5,149 nucleotides of DNA, taken from an uncultured Lacticaseibacillus sp. GTDB taxonomy: Bacteria; Bacillota; Bacilli; Lactobacillales; Lactobacillaceae. The stretch spans positions 1 through 5,149 of the forward strand of contig CAKRHU010000147.1 in assembly GCA_934339215.1 (NCBI GenBank). The letters run 5' to 3'. Made by a program: the position numbers and the translations under genes. A model generated the notes under the pieces. It was not told the DNA's origin. It made no database searches and was given only the letters and a program-made list of their open reading frames with translations. How positions within the stretch are numbered: position 1 is the first letter of the stretch; the number at the start of each line of letters is the position of its first letter. This document shows positions 1 through 5,149 of the stretch, one piece after another.

Positions 1-2360
1 ATCGTCTTGCCAGCGATAAACTTCGCCACATTTTCGATTTCCTTGGCTTTGGCCTTGGCAGTTTCGTTATCAAGATCAGCGTCGACGGTGATATGACCGC
101 GCAGCTTCCCATTGACTTGCACCATCAAGGTGTATTGCTTGGTGACGAGCTTGGATTCATCCACAGTTGGCCAAGCCGCATAAGTCAAGCTGTGATCATG
201 ACCTAACTTGTTCCAGATTTCTTCCATCAAATGCGGGGCAATTGGGGCGAGCATCTTGACCAAGCCTTCAACATATTCATATGGCAAGACGTCGGCTTTT
301 TGCGCTTCGTTGATGAAGACCATCATTTGCGAAATGGCGGTGTTGAAGTGCAAGTCTTCAAAGTCTTCAGTGACTTTCTTGACCGTTTCGTTATAAACCT
401 TGTCGAGTTTGCCATCGTTGAAGGTGGTGATGTGATCACGCATTTTACCATTATCATCGATGAACGTGCGGTATACGCGATCCAAGAACTTGCGCGCCCC
501 GGCTAAACCAGTGGTGCTCCAAGCGATCCCGGCATCCAATGGGCCCATGAACATTTCATACAAGCGCAAAGTATCGGCACCGTATTGTTCCACCACGTCA
601 TCTGGGTTGACGACGTTGCCTTTAGACTTGGACATCTTTTCATGGTTATCGCCTAAGATCATCCCTTGGTTATACAACTTTTGAAAGGGTTCTTTGTTCG
701 GGATAGCACCGATATCATGCAAGAAGAGGTTCCAGAACCGGGCGTACAACAAGTGCAATACCGCGTGTTCCGCACCGCCGATGTACAAGTTGACCGGCAG
801 CCATTCTTTGAGCTTGTCATAATCAGCAAGGGCTTCTTTGTTGTGGGGATCCACAAAGCGCAAGAAGTACCAAGAAGAACCGGCCCATTGTGGCATGGTG
901 TTGGTTTCGCGCTTCCCTTTGCGGCCGTTTTCGTCGACCACATTGACCCAATCATCCAAGTTGGCCAATGGAGATTCACCAGTACCAGAAGGTTTGATGT
1001 CAGCTTCTTCAGGCAACATCAATGGCAATTCATCTTCTGGAACCAACGTGGTTTCGCCATCTTCCCAGTGAATCACAGGAATTGGTTCGCCCCAATAGCG
1101 TTGACGGGAGAAGACCCAGTCGCGCAGCTTGTAATTGACATGCTTCTCGCCAACGCCTTTTTCTTCAAGCCATTCAATAGACTTGTCGATGGCATCGGCT
1201 TTGTTCAACCCGTCTAAGAACCCGGAGTTGATGTGCACGCCGTCGCCAGTGTAAGCTTCTGCTTCAACGTTGCCGCCTTCGATCACTGGGATGATCTTCA
1301 AATCAAACTTCTTAGCAAAGGCATAGTCGCGATCATCATGGGCAGGAACGGCCATGATTGCCCCAGTCCCATAAGTGGCTAAGACATAATCAGAGATCCA
1401 AATTGGCAGTTTTTCGCCGTTGATCGGGTTGATCGCATACGCGCCGGTAAACACACCAGTTTTGTCTTTGTTCAAATCGGTGCGTTCCAAGTCAGACTTG
1501 TGTTCGATGGCCGCTTTATAAGCCTCAACTGCGGTTTTTTGTTCTGGCGTGGTGATTTGGTCGACTAACTCATGTTCTGGGGACATGACGCTGTAGGTGG
1601 CGCCAAACAAGGTATCTGGACGCGTCGTGAAAATGTCAAAAGCCTTGTCAGAATCGGCGACTTTAAAGGTCACTTGGGCCCCAACAGAACGGCCGATCCA
1701 GTTGCGTTGCATCTGTTTGATGTTTTCAGGCCAATCCAAATCATCCAGATCTGCCAACAACTTGTCGGCATAAGCGGTGATTTTCAACATCCATTGACGC
1801 ATTGGTTTGCGAATGACTGGGAAGCCGCCACGTTCAGTTTTGCCGTCGATGACTTCTTCGTTGGCAACCACAGTACCCAGATCTGGGCTCCAGTTGACTG
1901 GGATTTCGGCTTCATAAGCTAAACCATGCTTGTACAGTTGTTCGAAGATCCATTGGGTCCACTTGTAGTAGTTCGGATCTGTGGTGGACAATTCACGGTT
2001 CCAGTCGTAAGAAAAGCCCAGTGAGTTGATTTGGCGCTTGAAGTTTTCAATGTTTTTCTTGGTAAATTCCCGGGGGTTATGGCCGGTGTTCAAGGCGTAT
2101 TGTTCAGCTGGCAAGCCAAACGCATCCCAACCCATGGGATGCAACACGTTGAAGCCTTGCATCCGCTTCATGCGGGCGGTAATATCCGTAGCTGTATAGC
2201 CTTCTGGATGCCCCACATGCAAGCCTTGGCCTGACGGATATGGGAACATGTCCAACGCATAAAAATTCTTTTTATCGGGGTCAGTGGTGGTGTTGAACTC
2301 GTTATGTTCAGCCCAATACTTCTGCCACTTTTTCTCGATCGCCTTGTGATCGTATACCAT
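1..2360 (-). CDS. leuS: Leucyl-tRNA synthetase (LeuRS), class Ia, 3'-truncated by the window edge
   Basis: Charges tRNA-Leu with leucine in the cytoplasm and hydrolyses mischarged tRNA. The frame is open for 786 codons from the ATG at 2358-2360 to the window edge. Class I signature HVGH is at residues 48-51 and KMSKS at 575-579. The CP1 editing domain is inserted after WIGRS (221-225) and ends before RQRYW (419-423). It carries the threonine-rich motif TTRPDT (245-250) and AHDDRDY (340-346), whose first Asp (342) matches the editing-site aspartate of the family. The C-terminal domain includes VQVNGKLRG (747-755). All these motifs are in one frame, so no frameshift is seen. Bacterial LeuRS proteins of this type are about 800-806 residues, so roughly 15-20 residues are missing. 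The start is fixed by an AGGAGG eight bases upstream. A leucine T-box leader precedes the gene. Confidence 0.98.
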   Translation of the reverse strand, partial: MVYDHKAIEKKWQKYWAEHNEFNTTTDPDKKNFYALDMFPYPSGQGLHVGHPEGYTATDITARMKRMQGFNVLHPMGWDAFGLPAEQYALNTGHNPREFTKKNIENFKRQINSLGFSYDWNRELSTTDPNYYKWTQWIFEQLYKHGLAYEAEIPVNWSPDLGTVVANEEVIDGKTERGGFPVIRKPMRQWMLKITAYADKLLADLDDLDWPENIKQMQRNWIGRSVGAQVTFKVADSDKAFDIFTTRPDTLFGATYSVMSPEHELVDQITTPEQKTAVEAYKAAIEHKSDLERTDLNKDKTGVFTGAYAINPINGEKLPIWISDYVLATYGTGAIMAVPAHDDRDYAFAKKFDLKIIPVIEGGNVEAEAYTGDGVHINSGFLDGLNKADAIDKSIEWLEEKGVGEKHVNYKLRDWVFSRQRYWGEPIPVIHWEDGETTLVPEDELPLMLPEEADIKPSGTGESPLANLDDWVNVVDENGRKGKRETNTMPQWAGSSWYFLRFVDPHNKEALADYDKLKEWLPVNLYIGGAEHAVLHLLYARFWNLFLHDIGAIPNKEPFQKLYNQGMILGDNHEKMSKSKGNVVNPDDVVEQYGADTLRLYEMFMGPLDAGIAWSTTGLAGARKFLDRVYRTFIDDNGKMRDHITTFNDGKLDKVYNETVKKVTEDFEDLHFNTAISQMMVFINEAQKADVLPYEYVEGLVKMLAPIAPHLMEEIWNKLGHDHSLTYAAWPTVDESKLVTKQYTLMVQVNGKLRGHITVDADLDNETAKAKAKEIENVAKFIAGKT

Positions 2361-2368
2361 CAAAATTG

Positions 2369-2374
2369 CCTCCT
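2369..2374 (-). promoter_or_regulatory. Ribosome binding site of leuS
   Basis: On the minus strand the sequence is AGGAGG, a perfect anti-16S match, separated by 8 bases from the leuS ATG. It lies downstream of the T-box terminator and is therefore transcribed only on antitermination. Confidence 0.93.
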
Positions 2375-2402
2375 AGAGTTAACCAAACTGAGCAAAGAAT
2401 AC

Positions 2403-2434
2403 AAAAAGCCGTCCTAAAAAGTTAGGACGGCTTT
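2403..2434 (-). terminator. Rho-independent terminator of the leuS T-box leader
   Basis: On the minus strand a 10-bp perfect stem, GCCGTCCTAA / TTAGGACGGC (2431-2408) with a CTTT loop, is followed by five U residues (2407-2403). Flanking A and U bases can extend the stem. It forms when tRNA-Leu is charged and stops transcription ahead of leuS. Confidence 0.93.
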
Positions 2435-2436
2435 CA

Positions 2437-2452
2437 CCGCGGTACCACCTAA
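2437..2452 (-). promoter_or_regulatory. T-box antiterminator sequence
   Basis: The minus strand reads TTAGGTGGTACCGCGG, a near-consensus T-box. The tRNA-binding bulge UGGU occupies 2447-2444. Its first three bases pair with the tRNA CCA tail, and the variable U matches the A discriminator of tRNA-Leu. Confidence 0.93.
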
Positions 2453-2520
2453 GTTCTGCATAATGCAGCGCTTGATTGGGATAACGGGCCAGCCGCGCGG
2501 CGCTACTGAGTTCACGCCGA

Positions 2521-2619
2521 CAACGCAAAAGGTGAGTTCGTCTACTACTTCGCCAAGCTCACATTGCCCGCTTGTTTTCTGTTGACCCGTAGCTGGATTA
2601 CTAGTCCCTTGTTCGTTTG
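2521..2619 (-). other. T-box Stem I with CTC specifier loop
   Basis: The base of the stem is formed by 2607-2619 and 2521-2532: AAGG/CCTT, then AA/TT and CG/CG separated by small bulges. Above it the 5' side has an AGTA and the 3' side has GAACTCA, the usual specifier-loop arrangement. The specifier CTC is at 2536-2534. CTAC/GTAG helix segments follow. The apical hairpin at 2574-2554 has CAAGC/GCTTG arms and an 11-base loop, GGGCAATGTGA, resembling the conserved distal loop of other T-boxes that docks on the tRNA elbow. Pairings were worked out by eye. Confidence 0.8.
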
Positions 2620-2630
2620 ATATTGGGTCA

Positions 2631-2659
2631 ATAATAGCAAAACTTAAGGGTTCTGACAA
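2631..2659 (-). promoter_or_regulatory. Sigma-A promoter of the leuS T-box transcript
   Basis: The minus strand has TTGTCA (-35, 2659-2654; 5 of 6 consensus), a 17-base spacer, and TATTAT (-10, 2636-2631; 5 of 6). The predicted start near 2624 lies a few bases before the base of Stem I, as expected for a T-box transcript. No experimental start is known. Confidence 0.8.
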
Positions 2660-2681
2660 GCCTTGGCGGGTAATCTATGCT

Positions 2682-2685
2682 AGGA
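2682..2685 (+). promoter_or_regulatory. Likely ribosome binding site of the PAP2 phosphatase gene
   Basis: AGGA lies 8 bases before the ATG at 2694. It is a weak but well-placed Shine-Dalgarno sequence and supports this start. It is clearly poorer than the sites of leuS and the exporter gene. Confidence 0.55.
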
Positions 2686-2693
2686 TTACTTCT

Positions 2694-3368
2694 ATGATAA
2701 ATAAAATAATCCCGTCACATTTTCGACGGTCGAAATCGTTCATCTCCATCGCCATCATCGCTTTGCTTTGTGCCTTACCATTGATTGTCGGCGTGTGGCA
2801 ACACAATGCTTGGCTCACCAATATCGATCAACCCATCATTCACTTGGTTTGCTCGTATCGACCAAGCTGGCTGACGGCCATCTTGCTAATCATCACCACG
2901 TTAGGCGATCCGCTGAGTGTCACGATCATCGCTGCCGTTTTTGCTTTAGGCTTGTGGTGGCAAAAACGGCCGTATCAAGCGTTATTCGTTCTCAGTAACG
3001 TCGCCGTGATGTCTGGGATCAATCACCTGATTAAACAGTGGCTGCGCCGCCCGCGCCCATTTATCGCTGATCCCAGCATTCACCCGCTAACGACAGCTGG
3101 GGGCTTTTCTTTTCCCAGTGGGCATTCGGCTGGCGCGATGCTTTTATATGGCAGCTTAATTGTTTTAACTTTGATTTGGCCCGTATCCAAAAAATGGGCT
3201 TGGGGTCTGCGCCTTGTTTCTGGCGTCATGATTTTTCTCACTGGCGTATCCCGAATCTACGTGCAAGTCCACTATCCCACTGATGTCGCCGCCGGCTGGT
3301 TGCTCGCTTTGTTTGGTGTTTGTTTGCTGGCATATCTTTGGTGGCCAAAAATCAAATCTGAAGCATAA
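2694..3368 (+). CDS. PAP2-family (type 2 phosphatidic acid phosphatase) membrane phosphatase
   Basis: A 224-residue integral membrane enzyme that should remove a phosphate from a lipid phosphate or pyrophosphate on the outer face of the membrane. The three signature blocks are intact: KX6RP with K114, R121 and P122; PSGH at 141-144; and SRX5HX3D with S186, R187, H193 and D197. H144, H193 and D197 are the expected catalytic residues. Hydrophobic stretches near residues 16-36, 59-70, 76-89, 95-110, 147-163, 171-185 and 199-216 fit the usual six-helix layout, with the N-terminal one possibly acting as a signal anchor. Family members include PgpB-type phosphatidylglycerophosphate phosphatases and BcrC/YbjG-type undecaprenyl-pyrophosphate phosphatases. 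The sequence alone does not decide which substrate applies. It is divergent from leuS and convergent with the exporter gene, and looks monocistronic. Confidence 0.93.
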   Translation: MINKIIPSHFRRSKSFISIAIIALLCALPLIVGVWQHNAWLTNIDQPIIHLVCSYRPSWLTAILLIITTLGDPLSVTIIAAVFALGLWWQKRPYQALFVLSNVAVMSGINHLIKQWLRRPRPFIADPSIHPLTTAGGFSFPSGHSAGAMLLYGSLIVLTLIWPVSKKWAWGLRLVSGVMIFLTGVSRIYVQVHYPTDVAAGWLLALFGVCLLAYLWWPKIKSEA

Positions 3369-3534
3369 TAAAAAAGACTGAGACATAATTCCAAATTTCA
3401 GCATAGTCGCGTTCCATAAAGCAACGCCCAGAAATACAAACGCCTCTACACCGCGATTAAAGAGCAAATCGTGATGTAGAGGCGTTTGTATTATGGGCTA
3501 AGACCGCTTTATGTCTCAGCCTTTTTTATTATGC
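3363..3534. repeat. Long two-tier palindrome between convergent genes, probable bidirectional terminator
   Basis: The outer arms 3363-3388 and 3509-3534 are 26 bases each with a single mismatch (A3377 against C3520, which becomes a U-G wobble in minus-strand RNA). The inner arms 3433-3450 and 3475-3492 are 18 bases and perfect, preceded by GCCCA/TGGGC (3426-3430, 3494-3498). A further 7-bp stem (3452-3458 with 3467-3473, one G-T wobble) closes on an 8-base loop. Six T residues follow a stem on each strand (3522-3527 on plus; complement of 3370-3375 on minus), so it can terminate transcription both ways. The stop codons of both flanking genes lie inside the outer arms. The outer motif GRCTGAGACATAA resembles repeats I recall from intergenic regions of lactic acid bacteria; a genome search would confirm this. 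Confidence 0.85.
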
Positions 3535-4992
3535 CGTTAATTGGCCATCATGATCAAAATAATTGGCGATCAAGGCTAAAATCACGGTGATCACCGTGCA
3601 CCAGTACAATCCATGGATCCCAGTGTACAAAATGTGCCGCAAACTCGGTAGCACGCTGGTGGATAATTCGCTGGCTTTGTTGGGATCGATCAACGCGTTG
3701 AACATATCAGCATTCAACTTGTGATTGCCGGCCACGCCTTGCGCCAAGCGTAAGTTCAATACTACCCCGTAGACAGATACCATGATGGTTTGCCCTAAAG
3801 TCCGACTCAAGGTGTTGAAACTCGTCGCCACCCCGACCATATCTTTTGGCACTACGGCTTGGGCGCGAACGGTCGTAGTGGTGATCACATTCCCAAACCC
3901 AAATCCGGTCAAGCACGCAATCAACAAGAAGCCCCAGTATGGAAAGCTTTGTGGCACTAACGCCAACAAAATACTGCCGACTAACAGCACCATCAGCGCC
4001 ATGGTCATGATTTTCTTCGGGGTACTATTGACCAATAAACGGCCCGCCACAAAAGACCCGACGATCCACATCAAAGAGCTTGGCGTAATGGCAAACCCAC
4101 CAAACGTCGCACTCATGCCTAAAATACCTTGCACCCACATCGGCATATAAGTTTCATACCCAATCACAAACCCGGAAATCAACGCCGCGATCAAATTCGT
4201 GATCACAAAGGCGCGTTCATTGAATAAACTTAAATCGATAATCGGATCCACTGCTTTGCGCTCGGCTTTAACAAACAGCCACAAGCACACACCCGCAGCG
4301 ATCAAAAAACCGATCAGCTTGATCACGCCATGGCTGGCCGATAAGCTTTGAAAACCGAGGAGTAACAGCACCAAGCTGGCCACTAACCACACTGTGCCGA
4401 CATAATCGATCGCGGCTTTGGAAGGGGTCCGAGATTCAAACAAGAACCCACCGACTAACACCATGCACAACAACCCAATCGGCACGTTGATAAAGTAGAT
4501 CCAATGCCACGACAGCTTTTCGACAATAAAGCCACCTAGCAGTGGTGCCACTAAAGCCGCAATGCCCCAAGCTGAGCCATTGAAGCCTAACACCTTGGCG
4601 CGTTTTTCAAACGGATAAATGTCGGCAATGATGGTAAAGGTCACTGGCATAATGGCGCCGGCACCAACCCCTTGAATCGCCCGCATGACGATCAACATCG
4701 GCATAGAATTGGATATCCCAGATAAAAATGATCCGGTAATAAATATCGCCAAGCCGACTAAAAAGACGGGTTTGCGTCCGATTCGATCCGCGAGCTTCCC
4801 AAAAATCGGGGTCGCCATGGCGTTGGTCAATAAATAAATGGAAATGATCCAGTTCATCATCGCCACGCCATGGAGCTCCCCAACAATGGTCGGCAAGGCA
4901 GTGGCCACAATGGTGCCTTCCACTGCAGTCATAAATGTCGCGATAAAAATCGCAATGGTCACCACCACAACATTGGTTTTTTTCTTTTGCAT
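3529..4992 (-). CDS. MFS multidrug exporter, DHA2 (EmrB/QacA-like, 14 helices)
   Basis: A 487-residue proton-driven drug or small-molecule exporter of the cytoplasmic membrane. Motifs seen are a DHA-type first-helix motif VEGTIVATALP (24-34), motif A GKLADRIGRKP (65-75) in the loop between helices 2 and 3, motif B with R104 in RAIQGVGAG, and the motif C region ending in APLLGG (149-154), followed by WHWIYFINVPIG (162-173), typical of the 14-helix family. Length and hydrophobic pattern fit DHA2 proteins such as LmrB, EmrB and QacA. The acidic residue in helix 1 is Glu25 rather than the more usual Asp. The frame is open upstream to an ATG at 5038-5040, but that lies within the metK terminator hairpin; the ATG at 4990-4992 follows GGAGG by 4 bases and is preferred. 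Substrate unknown. Confidence 0.93.
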   Translation of the reverse strand: MQKKKTNVVVVTIAIFIATFMTAVEGTIVATALPTIVGELHGVAMMNWIISIYLLTNAMATPIFGKLADRIGRKPVFLVGLAIFITGSFLSGISNSMPMLIVMRAIQGVGAGAIMPVTFTIIADIYPFEKRAKVLGFNGSAWGIAALVAPLLGGFIVEKLSWHWIYFINVPIGLLCMVLVGGFLFESRTPSKAAIDYVGTVWLVASLVLLLLGFQSLSASHGVIKLIGFLIAAGVCLWLFVKAERKAVDPIIDLSLFNERAFVITNLIAALISGFVIGYETYMPMWVQGILGMSATFGGFAITPSSLMWIVGSFVAGRLLVNSTPKKIMTMALMVLLVGSILLALVPQSFPYWGFLLIACLTGFGFGNVITTTTVRAQAVVPKDMVGVATSFNTLSRTLGQTIMVSVYGVVLNLRLAQGVAGNHKLNADMFNALIDPNKASELSTSVLPSLRHILYTGIHGLYWCTVITVILALIANYFDHDGQLTA

Positions 4993-4995
4993 ACT

Positions 4996-5001
4996 ACCTC
5001 C
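4996..5001 (-). promoter_or_regulatory. Ribosome binding site that fixes the exporter start
   Basis: The minus strand reads GGAGGT, with GGAGG ending 4 bases before the ATG at 4992-4990. The spacing is short, but this is the only good Shine-Dalgarno sequence in the metK-exporter gap. It decides against the in-frame ATG 16 codons upstream. Confidence 0.8.
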
Positions 5002-5023
5002 AAATAAGTCTGATCGATCCCAT

Positions 5024-5058
5024 AAAAAAACATCCACCACCGCTTAGGGTGATGGACG
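5024..5058 (-). terminator. Rho-independent terminator of metK
   Basis: On the minus strand the arms CCATCACC (5055-5048) and GGTGGTGG (5041-5034) pair with one T-G wobble around a 6-base loop (5047-5042). The stem extends outward by about three more pairs, two of them Watson-Crick. Seven U residues follow (5030-5024). It begins 13 bases after the metK stop codon and separates metK from the exporter gene. Confidence 0.88.
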
Positions 5059-5071
5059 CCTCTTCACTCGT

Positions 5072-5149
5072 TTAATCTAAGTACTTGGCCAACGCCTCAA
5101 CTTTATCGAGGTGTTCCCAAGGCAGATCAACATCTGTACGTCCAAAATG
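5072..5149 (-). CDS. metK: S-adenosylmethionine synthetase, C-terminal tail only
   Basis: Methionine adenosyltransferase makes S-adenosylmethionine from methionine and ATP in the cytoplasm. Only the last 25 residues and the TAA stop (5074-5072) are in the window; the gene continues beyond the right edge. The peptide opens with HFGRTDVDLPWEHLDKVEAL, matching the conserved MetK C-terminus (GHFGR...PWE.tDk...L). It ends in LAKYLD and is followed directly by an intrinsic terminator. Identification rests on this short but characteristic segment. Confidence 0.88.
   Translation of the reverse strand, partial: HFGRTDVDLPWEHLDKVEALAKYLD

Larger units (their letters stand above)
2403..2624 (-). promoter_or_regulatory. 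T-box riboswitch leader, leucine-specific, controlling leuS
   Basis: This leader RNA binds tRNA-Leu: the specifier codon pairs with the anticodon, and an uncharged 3' end stabilises the antiterminator so that leuS is transcribed. Elements seen in order on the minus strand are Stem I (about 2619-2521), a GGCG/CGCC Stem II hairpin (2518-2499), a conserved-looking CCGTTATC (2487-2480), a short Stem III hairpin with CTGCA/TGCAG arms (2468-2456), the T-box sequence (2452-2437) and an intrinsic terminator (2434-2403). The specifier is CTC (Leu), and the antiterminator bulge reads UGGU, whose last base would pair with the A73 discriminator of tRNA-Leu. The 5' end is inferred from the promoter, not observed. 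T-box control of aminoacyl-tRNA synthetase genes is the norm in Firmicutes. Confidence 0.95.

Noticed and set aside
208..2234. Several plus-strand open frames of 60-180 codons across the left third of the window
   Set aside because: They lie antisense to leuS, whose frame is unbroken with all synthetase motifs. The plus-strand products show no recognisable domains.
2625..2630. Minus-strand TTGACC-like -35 candidate just downstream of the leuS -10
   Set aside because: No -10 follows at suitable spacing, and a start there would cut into Stem I of the T-box.
2621..2633. Small inverted repeat TATTG-GGT-CAATA near the leuS start, a possible operator
   Set aside because: The arms are only 5 bp and AT-rich, it overlaps the -10 element, and it matches no regulator site I recognise; it may be chance.
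2414..2659. 81-codon minus-strand open frame between leuS and the phosphatase gene
   Set aside because: It lies entirely across the leuS promoter and T-box leader, ends in the terminator stem, and its sequence is explained by RNA structure.
2653..2681. Plus-strand promoter CTGACA - 17 bases - TATGCT ahead of the phosphatase gene
   Set aside because: The match is moderate, but the start would fall at about 2688, after the AGGA ribosome binding site and only some 6 bases before the ATG, giving a nearly leaderless transcript. Not reported as a feature, though a leaderless mRNA cannot be excluded.
3165..3467. 100-codon minus-strand open frame
   Set aside because: It is antisense to the 3' end of the phosphatase gene and starts in the palindrome; no ribosome binding site or domain supports it.
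3363..3534. Insertion-sequence remnant or CRISPR-like repeat
   Set aside because: There is one palindrome, no transposase fragment, no clear target-site duplication outside the outer arms and no repeat-spacer periodicity.
3782..4150. 122-codon plus-strand open frame inside the exporter gene
   Set aside because: It is an antisense shadow of a well-supported membrane protein gene; no independent evidence.

Overview
The window looks like an ordinary chromosomal segment of a low- to mid-GC Gram-positive bacterium, most likely a lactic acid bacterium of the Lactobacillaceae. The reasons are strong AGGAGG-type ribosome binding sites, a T-box leader in front of a leucyl-tRNA synthetase gene, a PAP2-type membrane phosphatase, a 14-helix drug-efflux permease, and the protein sequences themselves. 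I cannot fix the genus without a search.

Layout from left to right. Positions 1-2360 (minus strand) hold nearly all of leuS, lacking only its last codons at the window edge. Positions 2361-2660 are its upstream control region: a good sigma-A promoter, a complete leucine T-box leader (Stem I with a CTC specifier, Stem II, Stem III, antiterminator T-box, intrinsic terminator) and a strong ribosome binding site. Diverging from it is a plus-strand PAP2 phosphatase gene (2694-3368). This meets, tail to tail, a minus-strand DHA2-family MFS exporter gene (3529-4992). The gap between them is filled by a roughly 170-base, two-tier palindrome whose outer arms contain both stop codons and which probably terminates transcription from both sides. 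At the right edge (5072-5149, minus strand) lies the C-terminal tail of metK, S-adenosylmethionine synthetase, followed by its own intrinsic terminator in front of the exporter.

Functional picture. leuS is controlled by uncharged tRNA-Leu through transcription antitermination. The phosphatase and exporter are independent membrane proteins and no shared pathway is visible. metK and the exporter lie in the same direction 79 bases apart, separated by a terminator, so the exporter needs either its own promoter, which I could not identify, or read-through from metK.

I see no mobile element with a transposase, no CRISPR array, no rRNA or tRNA gene and no clear novel system. The items most worth a second look are the long palindrome with its asymmetric left arm, details of the T-box leader, and overlapping -10 elements in the leuS / phosphatase divergent region.
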